NCBI GenBank assembly: GCA_034509755.1
Contig: CM067539.1
Location: 58,786,513-58,850,512 of the forward strand
Origin: Anisodus tanguticus
Taxonomy: Eukaryota > Streptophyta > Magnoliopsida > Solanales > Solanaceae
Reading direction: 5' to 3'
DNA length: 64,000 nucleotides
Shown here one piece after another: positions 1 to 11,591 of the stretch. The number at the start of each line of letters is the position of its first letter. Within the stretch, counting starts at the first letter, position 1. The notes under the pieces were generated by a model. The model was not told the origin of the DNA, ran no database searches, and saw nothing but the letters and a program-made list of their open reading frames with translations. The translations under genes were made by a program, and so were the position numbers.

Positions 1-3000
1 CAATAAATAAAACAAGATAGTGTAATAAAAACATCCCAAGAAATTTGTTTTTGTGCCTCTTATATTATTTAATAGACATATGATTTTTTTGTAATACAAA
101 TACAATTGTCTAAAATCTAAATTGCAACTTTATGGTGTTGTCCAAAAGTTGCAAATTACATAATAAAATTGCAATTAAAAAAATTACATTTTCAAAAAAA
201 TGTTTTCTAATTGCTTGATGATTTCATGTGGTTCTTCGGTTGGAATAGGTATTTGTTGGTCAAATTGATCCACGTCGCTTCCACTACCTTCGGTTAAGAT
301 CTCGTTGTAGTTTTCATCATCTTCTTCGTTGATCTCCGGTTGACCGCACCTTCTCCGCTCCGCTCGTATCCAATCTCTGAATAATACGCAATTTCCAAGT
401 TTGTCTCCGGCCAATGAGTGTACGTGGTCTCCTATTTGATATCTGCTGCGAGAAAAAGCGCTTTCAAACGCGATTGACGACGCTTGAATGTTCAAAACAT
501 CTCGAGCCATCATTGAAAGTGTCGGAAAGGTCTTCTCATTCCCCTCCGGTATTTCGACAAGTCTTCTTGTCCATCTTCATTGATAACTTCTTGATACGGT
601 ACGAGACCACTGCAAAAACAAAAATATCCAACTCGCTAATTTGGTTAGTAGAGGTACGGCCGCACATTCTATTTACGAGGCTTTCAATACTAGCCGCGAA
701 AACGACATGTCTTTTGTGAGGTTGTGTTGAAGATGAAGAAGATGGTATGGTAAGCCGGTACGTTACTAGCATTTTCTTGTTGATAAAATCTATATATATT
801 TTTGCGGTGGTGTTCTACGCTATTCAACACTTCTTCTTTAGTTTGTTCAATAGGTGGTGGGTGATTTAGATTTTTGGGACTTGGAGGTGGTAGTACTTCT
901 ATACAATCGTAAATAGTTTCAATTAGTGATTTAGTACGTCTATTTTAATAGTAGGATTTAATACTGAACCAATAATATAAATAGAAGGAATAGGAATAAA
1001 ATATTTTTTTATTTTGACAAACATTTTTTTAATAGGCGCCTTATAAAATTTGGTTTTTCCATATATTCACTAAGTAATAAAAATATTAGAGTTATATAAA
1101 ATAACATAGTTGAAATAGTAGGATAATATATACCGGAAAATTCTTTTGTTGCTTGAAAAAATTTCTCTAAAAATACAATAAGTTCGGAAATTTTTTCCCA
1201 ATCACTATCTAAAATCATATCGGTGGCTTTTTATTATGAGAGTTAAAAAATAAAGTTATAGGTAATTTATAGTCATAAGCAACAAGTAGTTGCTCGTATA
1301 AAGAATTCCACCTAGTGGATACTTCTTGTGGAATTCTTCTAAAAGGTAGTCCACAATCATGACAAATTTTTTTATATTCTTTTCTACGTTGTACTTTATT
1401 ACTTTTAAAAATAAAGTTTATAGCAAATTGTATTTTACTAAGAATGTCTTCAAAAAGTGATAGACCATCCTTTACAATTAAGTTATATATATGGCACGCG
1501 CATTTTATATGAAAATGGTCTGGAAAAGATGGAGCTAAACTATTTTTTAACATTGTAATTGCGTAATTGTTATTAGAAGCGTTATCTAATGTAATAGTCA
1601 TAATTTTATCGGTAATTCCGTAATAATCGCACACTTGATAAATATTTTACGCAATAAAAGTACCGGTGTGCCTATCATCTATATATCTATACGCTAAAAT
1701 ACGTTTTTGCATAGACCATTTATAATCTATCCAATGACAAGTTACGGTTAAATAATCATGGCCGTTAGTACTACGACCTATATCGGACGTGATAGATACT
1801 TTGCCATTAAAATGATATAATGAAAAACGTAAATATTGTTGATATTCATGCGCAAATTTAAATACATCTCTCTTAACGAGTTGACCTAGGAAAACCGTTA
1901 AAAGCGAGGATTATATATATCTCTAATGTAATGAATAAAACGGGAGATGAAGGAAATGAAAAAGGCAAACCCTCCACAACAACTAATTTTGATATTGCTT
2001 CCCTATCTCTATGTTTGTTGTATTTAGAGCCTACAATTCCCCCGTCATAGGGTTAATTTGACCACTGTACTTGGTCGGGACGATATCGGTATGTGAACCT
2101 TGTCCGATGGAGCGGCCGTTTGCGCACCCGGTTTTGAAGCTTTGGTATTGGGCATACCTAGGCTGGATGAGCACTTACTACATGTCTAATTAAACCCCCG
2201 TCCCACCGTGACCTTTTCCGGTTTTAAATTTTAAAACATTTTTACAAATTTTACATATGGCTACTTGATTCTCTACGTCCCTATCAAAAAATGTCCATGC
2301 ATCGATTTTAATGGTCGTTTCTTTGGACCTCGTCTCATACTAGGGGGAATAGGAGGTATTTCGGTTGAAGGTGCACTAGTGGGCGTGTTGTCATCAATAT
2401 TAGTGGGTGTATCGTCTAGATCATCGTCTAAATTAAAGTCTTCTTGAGTTCCGAGAAAATAACTCCTCGTCTAAATCTAATGGTATTGTAGGAAAATGTT
2501 GAGTATCAACAAAATCATCATGTGTAGGAATAAGATGACTAGAAGAAGTACCCTTGCCACGATTGCCCCTACTAGAAGAAGTCTTACCCTTACCCTTAAA
2601 CATACCTCTAATTCCTTCCATTTTAATTATATGCTAACAAATAATTAAAGTAAATGAAATTAAGTGCGCTAAATAAAATAAACGAGACAATAATAATTTA
2701 ATGAAGGAACGAATGTACCAAACGCCGACGTAACGTCGACGTGTAATCGAGAGGTTGAAAATTGAAACTTTGCTCGATGGAAGATCCTCGAAGCTAGTTG
2801 CCAACTTCACTCCCAATTCCCAAATGAATTAATAAAATTGAATATTTAGCAAACAATGTAGAGAGATATATTGAGAAATTAGAGAGATTGTAGGAAGATT
2901 TGTGAGAAAGATGAAGAGAAAATGAGTTATTTATAGTTGAAAAATTGGGTTAAAGTGTAAATATAATAACTTATGGGTTAAAAATAAATATTAAGGGGTA

Positions 3001-3325
3001 GGGGGGGTTGGGGGAGGGGGGGGGGGCCTAAAATGGCCGTTGGCCAACGGCCATAATCTAAAATGGCCGTTGGTGCAACGGCTATTTTTGCAAAGGTAAG
3101 GTCGGGGTCGGGGTCGGGGTCGGGACGGTCTCGGGGCGGGCTCGGGTCCGGCGGGCACAGGGCGGGCTCGGGTACGGCGGGACGAGACATCGTCCCGTCC
3201 CAGTTCGAGTCCCGCCCCCGTTAATTTTTTTTTTTTTTTTTAGAGCGGGGTCGGGTCGGGACCGGGGCGGGGTCGGGACGGGGTCGGGCCGGGGTCGGGT
3301 CGTCCCGGCCCACTGGCCAGCCCTA
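1..3325 (-). mobile_element. hAT DNA transposon copy 1, cut by the window edge
   Basis: The right terminus reads, on the - strand, TAGGGCTGGCCAGTGGGCC. This matches the ends of the second hAT copy at 8953-11340. The left terminus lies outside the window: the first ~100 bases match 11040-11115 of copy 2, which has about 225 bp more to go. Flanking bases 3326-3333 (GTTCCAAC) fit an 8-bp target site, because the undisturbed duplicate near 15000 reads ...CCAGTTCCAAC.... The ~240 bp inside the right end is a G-rich array of GGGTCGGG-like words, as expected for hAT subterminal repeats. The coding part is broken, so the copy is probably not autonomous. Confidence 0.85.
184..2621 (-). pseudogene. hAT-family transposase, broken (BED finger, core, dimerisation domain)
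   Basis: hAT transposases cut and paste the element; this one is read on the - strand. Start candidate at 2621 opens a 62-residue Gly/Ser/Lys-rich N-terminus. A BED zinc finger follows near 2155-2265 (ICKICKNVLKFKTGKGHGG). The catalytic-core segment is at 1215-1634 (ITLDNASNNN, then CHIYNLIVKDG and STRWNSLYEQL). The C-terminal dimerisation domain is at 184-513 (LNIQASSIAFESAFSRSRYQ). Pieces at 1009-1218 and 536-772 connect these in other frames. Several frameshifts and stops separate them, so no full protein can be made. Closest relative in the window is the transposase at 9350-10950. Family assignment is firm; the exact clade is not resolved. Confidence 0.85.
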
Positions 3326-3412
3326 GTTCCAACTAACTTTATAAAACAACATATGGCATTACTTAGATGGGACCGATTCCAAACAAGTTTATAAAACAAC
3401 CTATGACATTGG
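3326..3412. repeat. 50-bp tandem unit, about 1.7 copies
   Basis: Unit begins ATTTAGATGGGACCGATTCC and ends CTATGACATT. The same unit recurs at 12045-12244 (four copies) and at 14993-15400 (two copies split by a SINE). Here it directly abuts hAT copy 1, which appears to have inserted inside the first unit. Confidence 0.85.
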
Positions 3413-3690
3413 CTCCGTACATTTAATTAAGCGACAAAAGTTACTGTTTGCTATAAAGACTTGTGTTGCGGTCTTCTTTTTATATTAAGGGTGAAGCTTC
3501 AGTGCAATTATTTAAGCTAAAGCTGATGGGGACTGCAAAGGGTATTTTTAGCCCTTTCCCAAAGTAGAGGGATATTTTTGGCTCAAATTTATAACGAAAT
3601 ATATTTTTAGCCATTTTCTCAAAGTACAAGGATATTTTTACCCTTATTGCTTTGTTGTTAAGTATGTTCCGTGAATAACATACAACATGA
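3413..3690. repeat. Duplicated non-coding segment plus foldback-MITE arm
   Basis: 3413-3535 is nearly the same as 15400-15527 (shared run includes TTAAGCGACAAAAGTTACTG). 3536-3680 matches one arm of the foldback element at 15594-16116 (AGGGTATTTTTAGCCCTTTC). No coding signal seen. This shows the 3.3-kb and 15-kb loci are related copies. Confidence 0.75.
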
Positions 3691-3705
3691 CACATCCCCT
3701 TAAAT

Positions 3706-5057
3706 TTGACGCATCAGTCCATCCATCACCAAAGCAAATAAGAATGGGCTAAGAGCTGATCCATGGTGCATCCCCATAATCACTGAAAGGTGCTCTGAGT
3801 CTCCTCCTACTGTCCATACCTTGGTATTGGCTCCATTATGCATATCCTTGATCGCCCTAGTGTACGCCATAGGTACACCTCTAACCTCCAAACATCTCCA
3901 TAGAACCTTCCTAGAGACTTTGTCGTATGCCTTCACGAGGTCGATGAAAACCATATGTAAGTCTCTCTTCCTCTCCCTATACTGCTCCACCAGTCTCCTA
4001 TAAGATGAATGACTTATGTGGTCGAATTCACCGGCATGAATTCAAAATGGTTCTAAAAAATAGACACGCCTCTTCTTACCCTCATCTCCACGACCCTTTT
4101 CCAAACTTTCATAATGTGACTTAGCAACTTGATACCCCTATAGTTGTTGTAACTCTGGATGTCACATTTGTTCTTGTACCAAGAAATCATTATACTCCAC
4201 CTCCATTCTTCGGAAATTCTTGCCGTCTTAAAAATGACATTAAATAACCCAGTCAGCCACTTCAAACTTGCCCTGCCTGCACTCTTCTAAAATTCAACTT
4301 CGATCTCATCAGGGTCCAGTCGCTCGTCCTCTACTGCAACTTATCCTTTTTGGAGTTGACGTAACAAACTACGCGAGCCTCTCAACGAAGCCAACATAAA
4401 TCCGAATAAAAAAAACAAAAGGACATCATGCGAACAACACCCTTAACATCCTCAACTTTAATATTTCTACAATATCCAAAATTCTGATACCTTCCAGATT
4501 GTTCCAAATCTCTCAGCACAATGTATTTATCTCTTTCTTCGTTCAAGAGTTTATGGAATTAAGACTGCCACCTCCGTCTAATACGCGTGTCCTCCAGCAG
4601 TACTTTGTCATCCTCATCCTTGATGCACCTCACGTGATCAAAGTCACGGGTCCTCTCCCTCGTCTTGGCTAGTATGTACAACTTCTTATCCCTATTTTCC
4701 GCCACTAATTCCACATACAGACGTTCAAAAGTCGTCATTTTCGCCACCATAATCGCTAACTTTGTCTCCTTCCTCGCCATCTTATATAATTCCCTATTCG
4801 TCCACTTCTCCACTTCATCCTTGCTTTCTACCGATTTCACATACGCCACTTTCTTTGCTTCCACATTCTCTTGAACTGTACCATTCCACCACCAGTCCCC
4901 TCGATGCCTACCACGACTACCCTGCAAGACCCCTAACACTTCTATAGCTATCTCGCAAATGCAACTAGTTGTCCTGTCCCACATACCGATCGCATCTCCA
5001 CTACTCCCCCAAACCTCCTGTCCATCAACCTCTCCCCCATTTCCTTCATCATATCCC
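3706..5057 (-). pseudogene. LINE reverse transcriptase and linker, fragmentary
   Basis: The enzyme would copy LINE RNA into DNA at the target site. Segment 3700-3990 carries RT motifs: FIDLVKAYDKVSRKVLWRC (finger/palm entry) and GMHHGSALSPFLFALVMDGL. Segment 4053-4265 carries the upstream RT part (MKWLTGLFNVIFKTARISEE, then YRGIKLLSHIMKVWKRVV). Segment 4559-4984 is the linker between endonuclease and RT (WWWNGTVQENVEAKKVAYVK, ending RIRRRWQS). The pieces lie in different frames with stops between them. The catalytic YxDD box is absent because the copy ends at 3706. It is a dead remnant; plant RTE clade likely. Confidence 0.75.
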
Positions 5058-5772
5058 TCGAAATGTATTATATATCGTGAGATACTTGTCCAAAACTAAA
5101 AAAAAAAAAAGGTAAAAATCGATTTGGGATAAAACACAAATTAATTGGGAAAAAATTTTTTTTTAAAAATTGACGTTTTTCTAAAAATTGGAGATCTTGA
5201 CAAAAGAAAATAAAATAAAAATCGATTTGGGGAAAAACAAAAAATGGACCGCCTTACGGTCGTTTGACCGGCCCGGTCTCTAAAAAATATGCAAAATAAA
5301 AAAAAAATCGGGTAAAACGGACATCCGAGCGCAGAGTTATGACCATTTAAAATTTCACCAATTTTCAACTACTTTCTCTCCCTACATTATGCTTCCGTGA
5401 TATTAACAAAACGACTAATAATATAAATATATAATTAATAATCAACTACCGTTTTTATCTTATTTTATGTCGAGCTCAATGTAGATTAGAGCAATACATA
5501 TATATAAAACATACATTATATCACTTATTAATGACAAAAATATATATATAAGTACAAAATAAATATTAATGAATGAAATATAATATAAATTATATTAAAA
5601 AAATATGAGGGTCGGGGTCGGGTCGGGCCGGGTCAGACGGGTAAAAATTTCTGACCCTGGCCCAACCCTGACCTTGATCGGGTCCCCGCTTTTCGGGTCG
5701 AGTGGCTCGCGGGTCAGCTAAAAGTTGTCCCCGACCCGGTGGGGCGGGGTCTTCCCCGACCGGTGTGTCTAC
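5058..5772. mobile_element. Truncated hAT-type MITE inserted in the LINE
   Basis: 5058-5700 aligns with 54243-54750, the inner and right part of the complete MITE at 53973-54767 (shared ATATCGTGAGAT and GGTAAAACGGAC). The left ~265 bp of that element is absent here. The right end (5690-5772) is GC-rich and ends ...CCCCGACCGGTGTGTCTA, a diverged terminal repeat. LINE coding sequence resumes on either side. No clear target duplication remains. Confidence 0.7.
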
Positions 5773-6060
5773 TACTAACATCTACCACCTGATCTCTTAG
5801 CTCACTGTCTACCAAAATGCCTATCCCATTCATATACCTCGACCTACCCGATAACCATAACTTATACCCGTCCACATCCTTAGTCTTAGGTCATACCAAT
5901 TTGGTCTCCTAGACACATGCTATATTAATTATTCTCTTCTTAAGAATATTAACTAGCTTTATGGACTTTTCCGTTAAAGTCTCAATATTTCAAGATCTTA
6001 TTCTCAGCCTAGCATCTCTCTTACCCCACTTATCCTCCCTAACTCTCGCTTCTATCCCCG
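5773..6060 (-). pseudogene. LINE endonuclease N-terminal segment, fragmentary
   Basis: The - strand reads RSxNIETLTEKSIKLVNILK, then INIACVxETKLV, DVDGYKLWLSGRSRYMNGI and GILVDSELRDQ. This is the start of an APE-type endonuclease, with the N...ET metal-site pattern, in the order used by RTE LINEs. A stop codon replaces the residue before ETK. It is continuous with the RT remnant at 3706-5057 once the MITE at 5058-5772 is removed. Too short for activity. Confidence 0.7.
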
Positions 6061-6980
6061 ACCGAGAACATAACCCTAATCTACCATCGTTTACCAACAC
6101 CACTAAAACAAATAAAAACTAATCAACAGTTTACACTAAAAGAGACAGAAATCAATATTATTATAGCACAAGTCGACAAGAATGTAGTTAGCAAGTCTAA
6201 CTACTACGAGAAAAATGATAGGATAGAATTCAAGATTGAGCAAACGGAGAAAATAGAAAAAAAAACTAGCTACAATGATGACAAATAAAGAATTAGTAAG
6301 GGCGACCGGAGGTACCAACTCTAATTGGGTAGAACATGTTCTCTGGCGGGAAAATAATGTTCACTACCGGAGTATTGTTCATCACGGGATACTATTTACC
6401 GACATTGTTCACCGTCGGAGTTGTTAACGCTAGCGTCGGAGCAGCTTAATAACCCGACCGCCAATCCGAGTGGCAGAAGAAGAACAAGAATAGAGAAAAA
6501 GCGGTATAGAAGATGAAAAGAAAAGAGAAGTAGAAAAGAGAATATGCCGGAAAAAGTAGCCGGCGTAGTAATTCAGCGGTGTTACCTGATCACCGGCCGG
6601 AGTCGATTACCTGATCGCAGAGATGGTTACCATCGGAGAAGGGTGTGGAGATCTAACTTGTTACTGTTGGGGAGAGAGAGGGGAGAGGGAGGAGAGGGGA
6701 TCTCAACAATAATTTTACTTCAACAATGATTTTATTTATCACTTTGAAATATGGTATCGGGAATACTTCACAGAGGAGTTGTTGTTCTCGGAATGAAAAT
6801 GGTAGGCCTGTGGTGGGATCCTTGCCGATTTTAATGGAAGAAGAAGGGAAACAAATTGGAAACAGAATGTGTGTGCTCTCGAAACCGGAATAAGTGGAGC
6901 AATTTCCGATGCCGGCGGATTTAGCGGCGACCTCCGGTGATCGACTCACTGCGTCGTCTGAGAAGTGTTCGTGAAAAAGA
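6061..6980 (-). other. Probable 5' non-coding part of the LINE
   Basis: This stretch has no intact gene. An open segment at 6653-6949 (-) reads MSRSPEVAAKSAGIGNCSTY and on; I regard it as LINE leader, not a host protein, because of its position directly upstream of the endonuclease. The assignment is inferred. Confidence 0.4.
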
Positions 6981-7350
6981 GGAGAGGGAAAAAAACGGGT
7001 TCATAAATATATATGTATGAAATTTAAATATATATTAGTGTATAACAATTTTTACACTACCTTTATGTATAACTTTAACTTGTATGTTATTCAAGGAGTT
7101 CTTAGCATTAGCTCAAAAGAAATGGAGGAAAAGAAGTTTGAAGCATATATCAATGAAACCTTTAATTTTTTCGAAGGACAAGAGAACCTTAAATAAACCA
7201 TTAACTACTATGTAGATTTTCACATCACAAACCCAGACAACACATATTATTACTCCTGCAAACAAAAGTTACAGAAACTAAATGACATTAATTAAACATA
7301 CATAAAAAGTACTTCAAAGTTCAACCATCAACACTCGATTTAACTACCAA

Positions 7351-7710
7351 TCACACAAGTTGATCACCAGGATAAGAGCGTAGATTCCTAAAGTAAGAGC
7401 TCGGATTACTCTCAAAAGTACTTCTAGGCATCCTACAGTTTCTTCCAGGAGCTTTCATCATCCTGATCCGTCCACCTCCACGACAACGACAACAACAACA
7501 ATAACAACAATAACTGACAACCACGAAAACCAACGTGGTAATGAGAAAAGGTAAAGCAACATGATACCAATGGTTGATTTTGTCTTTTCTAGTGTCCGGT
7601 GGAAACACCTTGTCGAACCATTCAAGAAATTGCGCACCAAAGTTGTCTAGCAACAGTAATAGTTCCTTCAATTTGTCCACCACATAGTTCTTCACTTCTT
7701 CAATTCCCAT
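7351..7710 (-). CDS. Small one-pass membrane protein with Cys-rich cluster, 119 aa
   Basis: Single uninterrupted frame from ATG (7710) to TGA (7351). Residues 1-45 are charged and probably helical (MGIEEVKNYVVDKLKELLLL). Residues ~50-67 form one hydrophobic span (ALPFLITTLVFVVVSY). A cysteine cluster follows at once (YCCYCCCCRCRGGG), suggesting palmitoylation beside the membrane. The tail is basic and Ser-rich (MMKAPGRNCRMPRSTFESNP, then SYFRNLRSYPGDQLV). No signal peptide is obvious; a tail facing the cytosol is plausible. I do not recognise a named function. I recall small plant proteins with a similar MKAPGR...FESNP tail, but cannot check this. The codons are not transposon-like, there are no stops, and a TATA-like box lies ~80 bp upstream. 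So I think it is a real host gene. Confidence 0.7.
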   Translation of the reverse strand: MGIEEVKNYVVDKLKELLLLLDNFGAQFLEWFDKVFPPDTRKDKINHWYHVALPFLITTLVFVVVSYCCYCCCCRCRGGGRIRMMKAPGRNCRMPRSTFESNPSSYFRNLRSYPGDQLV

Positions 7711-7787
7711 TTCCCTTCACAAAGATCAAAGGTTTTAGAGAGATAAGGATGAAGTGCAAATTGCAAATAACTAGTACTACTAGTGTT

Positions 7788-7794
7788 CTTATAT
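7788..7794 (-). promoter_or_regulatory. TATA-like box for the 119-aa gene
   Basis: The - strand reads CCCCATATAAGAACAC about 80 bp before the ATG at 7710, implying a 5' UTR of ~50 nt. A CT-rich leader (TTATCTCTCTAAAACC) lies between. Position and sequence fit a plant core promoter; no transcript evidence. Confidence 0.5.
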
Positions 7795-8640
7795 GGGGTG
7801 GAGTCTTTTTTTTTTTTTTTTTTTTGGGTTTTGTTTGGATGGCTGAGATCACAAATGGTGTGTGATAGCTCTTATAACGTCGGATTTAGTTCGAGAAGAA
7901 TATTTTGTTTTCCATTTACATCATTCTATAAAATATTTACCTTAAATAACTTATTCAAAAAAATCGATTATCCATATTTATCGAGTCATTATTTCACACA
8001 TTCTAAAAAATACTTTTAATTAATTTATGTGGATTGATTTGGAGTACAAATTCAAACTAATTAATGATTGGTATAAGTTTGAATATAGTATCTTTAGTTT
8101 TTGTAATAAAATTTACGAGATTTTACATAAAAAGTAATATAAGTCATAATAATTAATTAATCAAAATATTTACAAAATTATAGTAAAAATATTCTTTAAC
8201 TCTCCAAATAATTGAAAGTGAAGAAATACATTTTAAGCAATTTAACAACTAAAAGGCCACAAATATACTGATGGCCACTCAAACTAGCCACAAATTGTAA
8301 TTTCTAAGGAGACCGTTGGACATGATTTGGGATCATGCATTGAAATCATATGGTTTGAAGTTGAATTTTTGTTTGGACATGCAATTTGAGTTTATGAAGT
8401 TGTATATTTTCTTATTGACATAAAAATCCACAAGTTATGAAATTCATCAAAACTTTTCTAATTCGTATGCAATCTTACTAAATTATCTCTAATTAATATA
8501 ATTACTTGATTATGTAAAAAACTACTTATTTAAATAAAGATATATTTTAAAAAGTTATTGATATCTTCTTGACTCTATAGAAAATAATTTATTTTGGATT
8601 AAATATAGAAGTTAAAATATCATAGGGATCGTAGGTAGTA
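7795..8640. other. Intergenic, AT-rich
   Basis: No gene seen. It holds a 16-18 bp T-run (7807-7825) just upstream of the small gene. At ~8310-8420 a segment reads GACATGATTTGGGATCATG..., resembling a worn MITE end, but no partner end was found. Confidence 0.5.
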
Positions 8641-8890
8641 CTCCCTCAAGATAAAAAAGATTGTCCACTTAACCATTTGTATACCCTTTAAAAAATACTT
8701 ACTTCAAGGTATAAATAGATAATTTGACTAAAATATTCCTAATTAAATAGGTATTGAGATTTGGTCACCTAAAACTTAATAAGGGAAATATGAAAAAGTA
8801 AGATTAATCTTTTCTTGATTTGGTAGGTCGACACTCTTTTTTACTCAAAAAATAATGACTAAGTGAACACATTTCCTAATTTGGAGGAAA
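8641..8890. mobile_element. Stowaway-like MITE, diverged
   Basis: Begins TA|CTCCCTCAAGAT and ends ...TTGGAGGAAA|TA. The two ends are imperfect inverted repeats (CACTTAAC / GACTAAGTG inside) and are flanked by TA, as for Tc1/mariner-derived Stowaway elements. Short and non-coding. Confidence 0.55.
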
Positions 8891-8952
8891 TATCTTTTTT
8901 ATTTGCATTCACTCACTCAACAAACTTTGGGTCTTTTTCAATCACATTACAA

Positions 8953-11340
8953 TAAGGCTGGCCAACGGGTTAGCCCGATCTCGACCCGTCCCCGCTATTA
9001 AAAAAAAATCGGTATCGGGACGGGACCTGGCTCGTCCCGCCCGGACCCGGCCCGCCCTAGTCCCGCCAGCCCCGACCCGGTCCTGGTCCGGCCCCGACCC
9101 CTCCTCGATCCCGCCCGACCCCTCCCTTTTGCATAAAATAATTGTTGCACCAACAATCATTTTATATTTTGGCCGTTGTGCAACAGCCATTTTTGGCCTC
9201 CCCCCTCCCCCTACCCCCTTAATATTTATTTTTAACCCCTAAGTTATTATATTTACACTTTAACCCAATTTTCCAATTATAAATACCTCATTTTTTCTCT
9301 TCATATTTCTCACAAATCTTCCTACAATCTCTCTTAAAGTTATTATATTTATCTTTCTTACATTTATGTTATTCCTTATATCATTTTCCTGGTAAAGTAT
9401 CTATCACGTCTGATATAGGCTAGTACTAACGGTCATAATTATATAACGGTAACCTGTCATTTGATAGATTATAGATGGTCTATGCAAAAACGTATTTTAG
9501 TGTATAAATATATAGATGATAGGCACACTAGTACTTTTATTTAAGAAAATATTTATCAAGTTTGCGATTATTACGGAATAACTGATAAAATTATGGCAGT
9601 TGCATTAGATAACGCTTCTTCTAATAATTATACTATTATAATTTTAAAAGATGGTTTAACTCCATCTTTTTCAAATCATTTTCATATAAAATATGTGTGC
9701 CATATATATAACTTAGTTGTAAAGGTCGGTCTATCACTTTTTGAAGACATTCTTAGTAAAATACAATTTGCTATAAACTTTATTTTTAAAAGTAATATAA
9801 TACAACGAAAAAAAGATTATAAAAAAACTTGTCACGATTGCGGACTAGCTTATAAAAAAATTTCCGAAGAAGTACCCAATAGGTGAAATTCTTTATACAA
9901 GCAATTACTTGTTGCTTATGACTATAGAAGACCTATAACTTTATTTTTTAACGACCATAATCAAAATCCAAATGATATGGTTGTAGATAGCGATTGAGAA
10001 AAAATTCTGAATTTATGTATTTCTAGAGAATTTTTTTCAAGCAACAAAAGAATTTTCCGGTATATATTATCCTACTATTTCAACTATGTTATTTTATATA
10101 GCTCTAATATTTTTATTACTTATTGAATATATGAAAAAACCAGCTTATAAACAACTTATTAAAAAATATTTATCAAATTTAAAAAATATTTTATTCTTAT
10201 TCCCGCTATTTATATTATTGGTGCTGTATTAAATCCAACTATTAAAATAGACGGATGTAAAACACTTATTGAAATTATTTATGATTGTATAGCAGTACTT
10301 CCACCTCCAACACCAAAAAATCCAAATGACTCACCACCTATTGAACAAACTAAAGAAGAAGTGTTGTCTATCATACAAGATGAATGCAAAAAAGTATATA
10401 GGCATTACCAACCATATCAAAAAAGACATGATGTGTCAGCGGCTAGTATTGAAAGCCTCAGACATAGAATGTGCAGTGATAACACTACTAACCAAATTAG
10501 CGAGTTTGATATTTTTGTTTTGCATGGTATTGTACCGTACCAAGCAGTTCTCAATGAAGAAGGACGTGAAGACTTGTTGAAATACTGGAGGGAGAATGAG
10601 AAGACCTTTCCGACACTTTCAATGATGCCCTTTGATGTTTTGAACATTCAAGCGTCATCAACATCGTCTGAAAGCGTTTTTTCTGCCGACAGATTTCAAA
10701 TAGGAGAGCACAGACACTCATTAGCGGGAGACATCTTGGAGATTGCAGTATTATTCATAAATTGGATACGAGCGGAGCGGGAAGGTACGGTCAACCGGAG
10801 ATCAACGAAGAAGAAGACGAAAACTTCAACGACATCTTATCCGACGGAAGTGGAAGCGACGTGGAGCAATTTGACCAACAAATATCAATTACAACTGAAG
10901 AACTAGAGGAAATTATAAAGAAACTAGAAAAGGTGTTTTTAAATAAGTAATTTTTTAATTGCAATTTTACTATGTCATTTGAAACTTTTGAACAACACCA
11001 CAAAGTTGCAATTTTGACAATTGTATTACAAAAAAATCATATTTCTATTAAATAATATAAGAGGCACAAAAACAACCTTGATATATTTTTATCACACTAT
11101 CTTGTTCAATTATTGAGTTGTTTATATATATGTTACTTTTTAAAATTAAGTGAAAAATATCGAAAACCCGATCCCGACCCAACCCCGTCCCGATATATAC
11201 CGGTACTCTTTTTTGACGGGACCAGAACCGGGACTGGACATCGGCAGAATCCGCCAATCCCGTCGGGTACCGGTCCCGCCCTATCCTCCCGACCTGCTAG
11301 GCCCGCCCCCCCCCCGGACCCATCCCGTTGGCCATCCCTA
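8953..11340 (+). mobile_element. hAT DNA transposon copy 2, complete ends, internal deletion
   Basis: Left end TAAGGCTGGCCAACGGG and right end (reverse complement) TAGGGATGGCCAACGGG match at 15 of 17 bases. Flanks are CATTACAA (8945-8952) and CATTAAAA (11341-11348), an 8-bp target duplication with one change. Both subterminal regions are GC-rich with CCCGACCC-type words. Compared with copy 1, about 1 kb is deleted around 9340-9350. This removed the start, the BED finger and the N-terminal half of the transposase. Probably a non-autonomous derivative. Confidence 0.92.
9350..10950 (+). pseudogene. hAT-family transposase, N-terminally deleted and broken
   Basis: Homologous to the transposase in copy 1 but on the + strand. 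Readable blocks: 9400-9590 (GKVSITSDIG, then WSMQKRILVYKYIDDRHTST), 9593-9886 (VALDNASSNNY, CHIYNLVVKVG, KTCHDCGLAYKK), and 10361-10906 (DVSAASIESLRHRMC, then FDVLNIQASSTSSESVFSAD, the dimerisation signature). A TGA at 9885 falls where copy 1 reads STRWNSLYE. Another stop and a frameshift near 10780-10800 follow. The BED zinc finger is absent. Copy 1 and copy 2 are close relatives, so they could be compared to date the deletion. Confidence 0.85.
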
Positions 11341-11591
11341 CATTAAAAGATCACCTCAAATGGAATAACAAGTCAACAAAGAAAGCTTCTTACATTTCCA
11401 AGAACCTACATCTGATCTACAATTAGCGAGGGAATAAGTTCCAACTCCAAGAATTAATACCACTTCACTATACAAAATTATATATGAATCGCATTATGTT
11501 CAATTAAAGAGTCGTTAACCACACCAATGGAACATATAAGTAAGCTGCTCGATCTATGGAAATGATCCAATCACTTGTCCACCAAACAGTC

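Larger units (their letters stand above)
3706..6980 (-). mobile_element. RTE-like non-LTR retrotransposon (LINE), broken
   Basis: Reading on the - strand gives, in order, a probable 5' non-coding region (~6980-6120), an endonuclease segment (6045-5780), a linker (4984-4559) and reverse transcriptase (4265-3706). The 3' end is missing: the RT stops abruptly at 3706 after the domain ending ALVMDGLMRQI. A hAT-type MITE fragment (5058-5772) splits the endonuclease from the linker. The 5' limit is inferred from the change in composition near 6980 and could be off by ~100 bp. RTE assignment rests on recalled plant RTE protein style (FIDLxKAYDKV, WWWN, RRRWQ). Confidence 0.75.
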
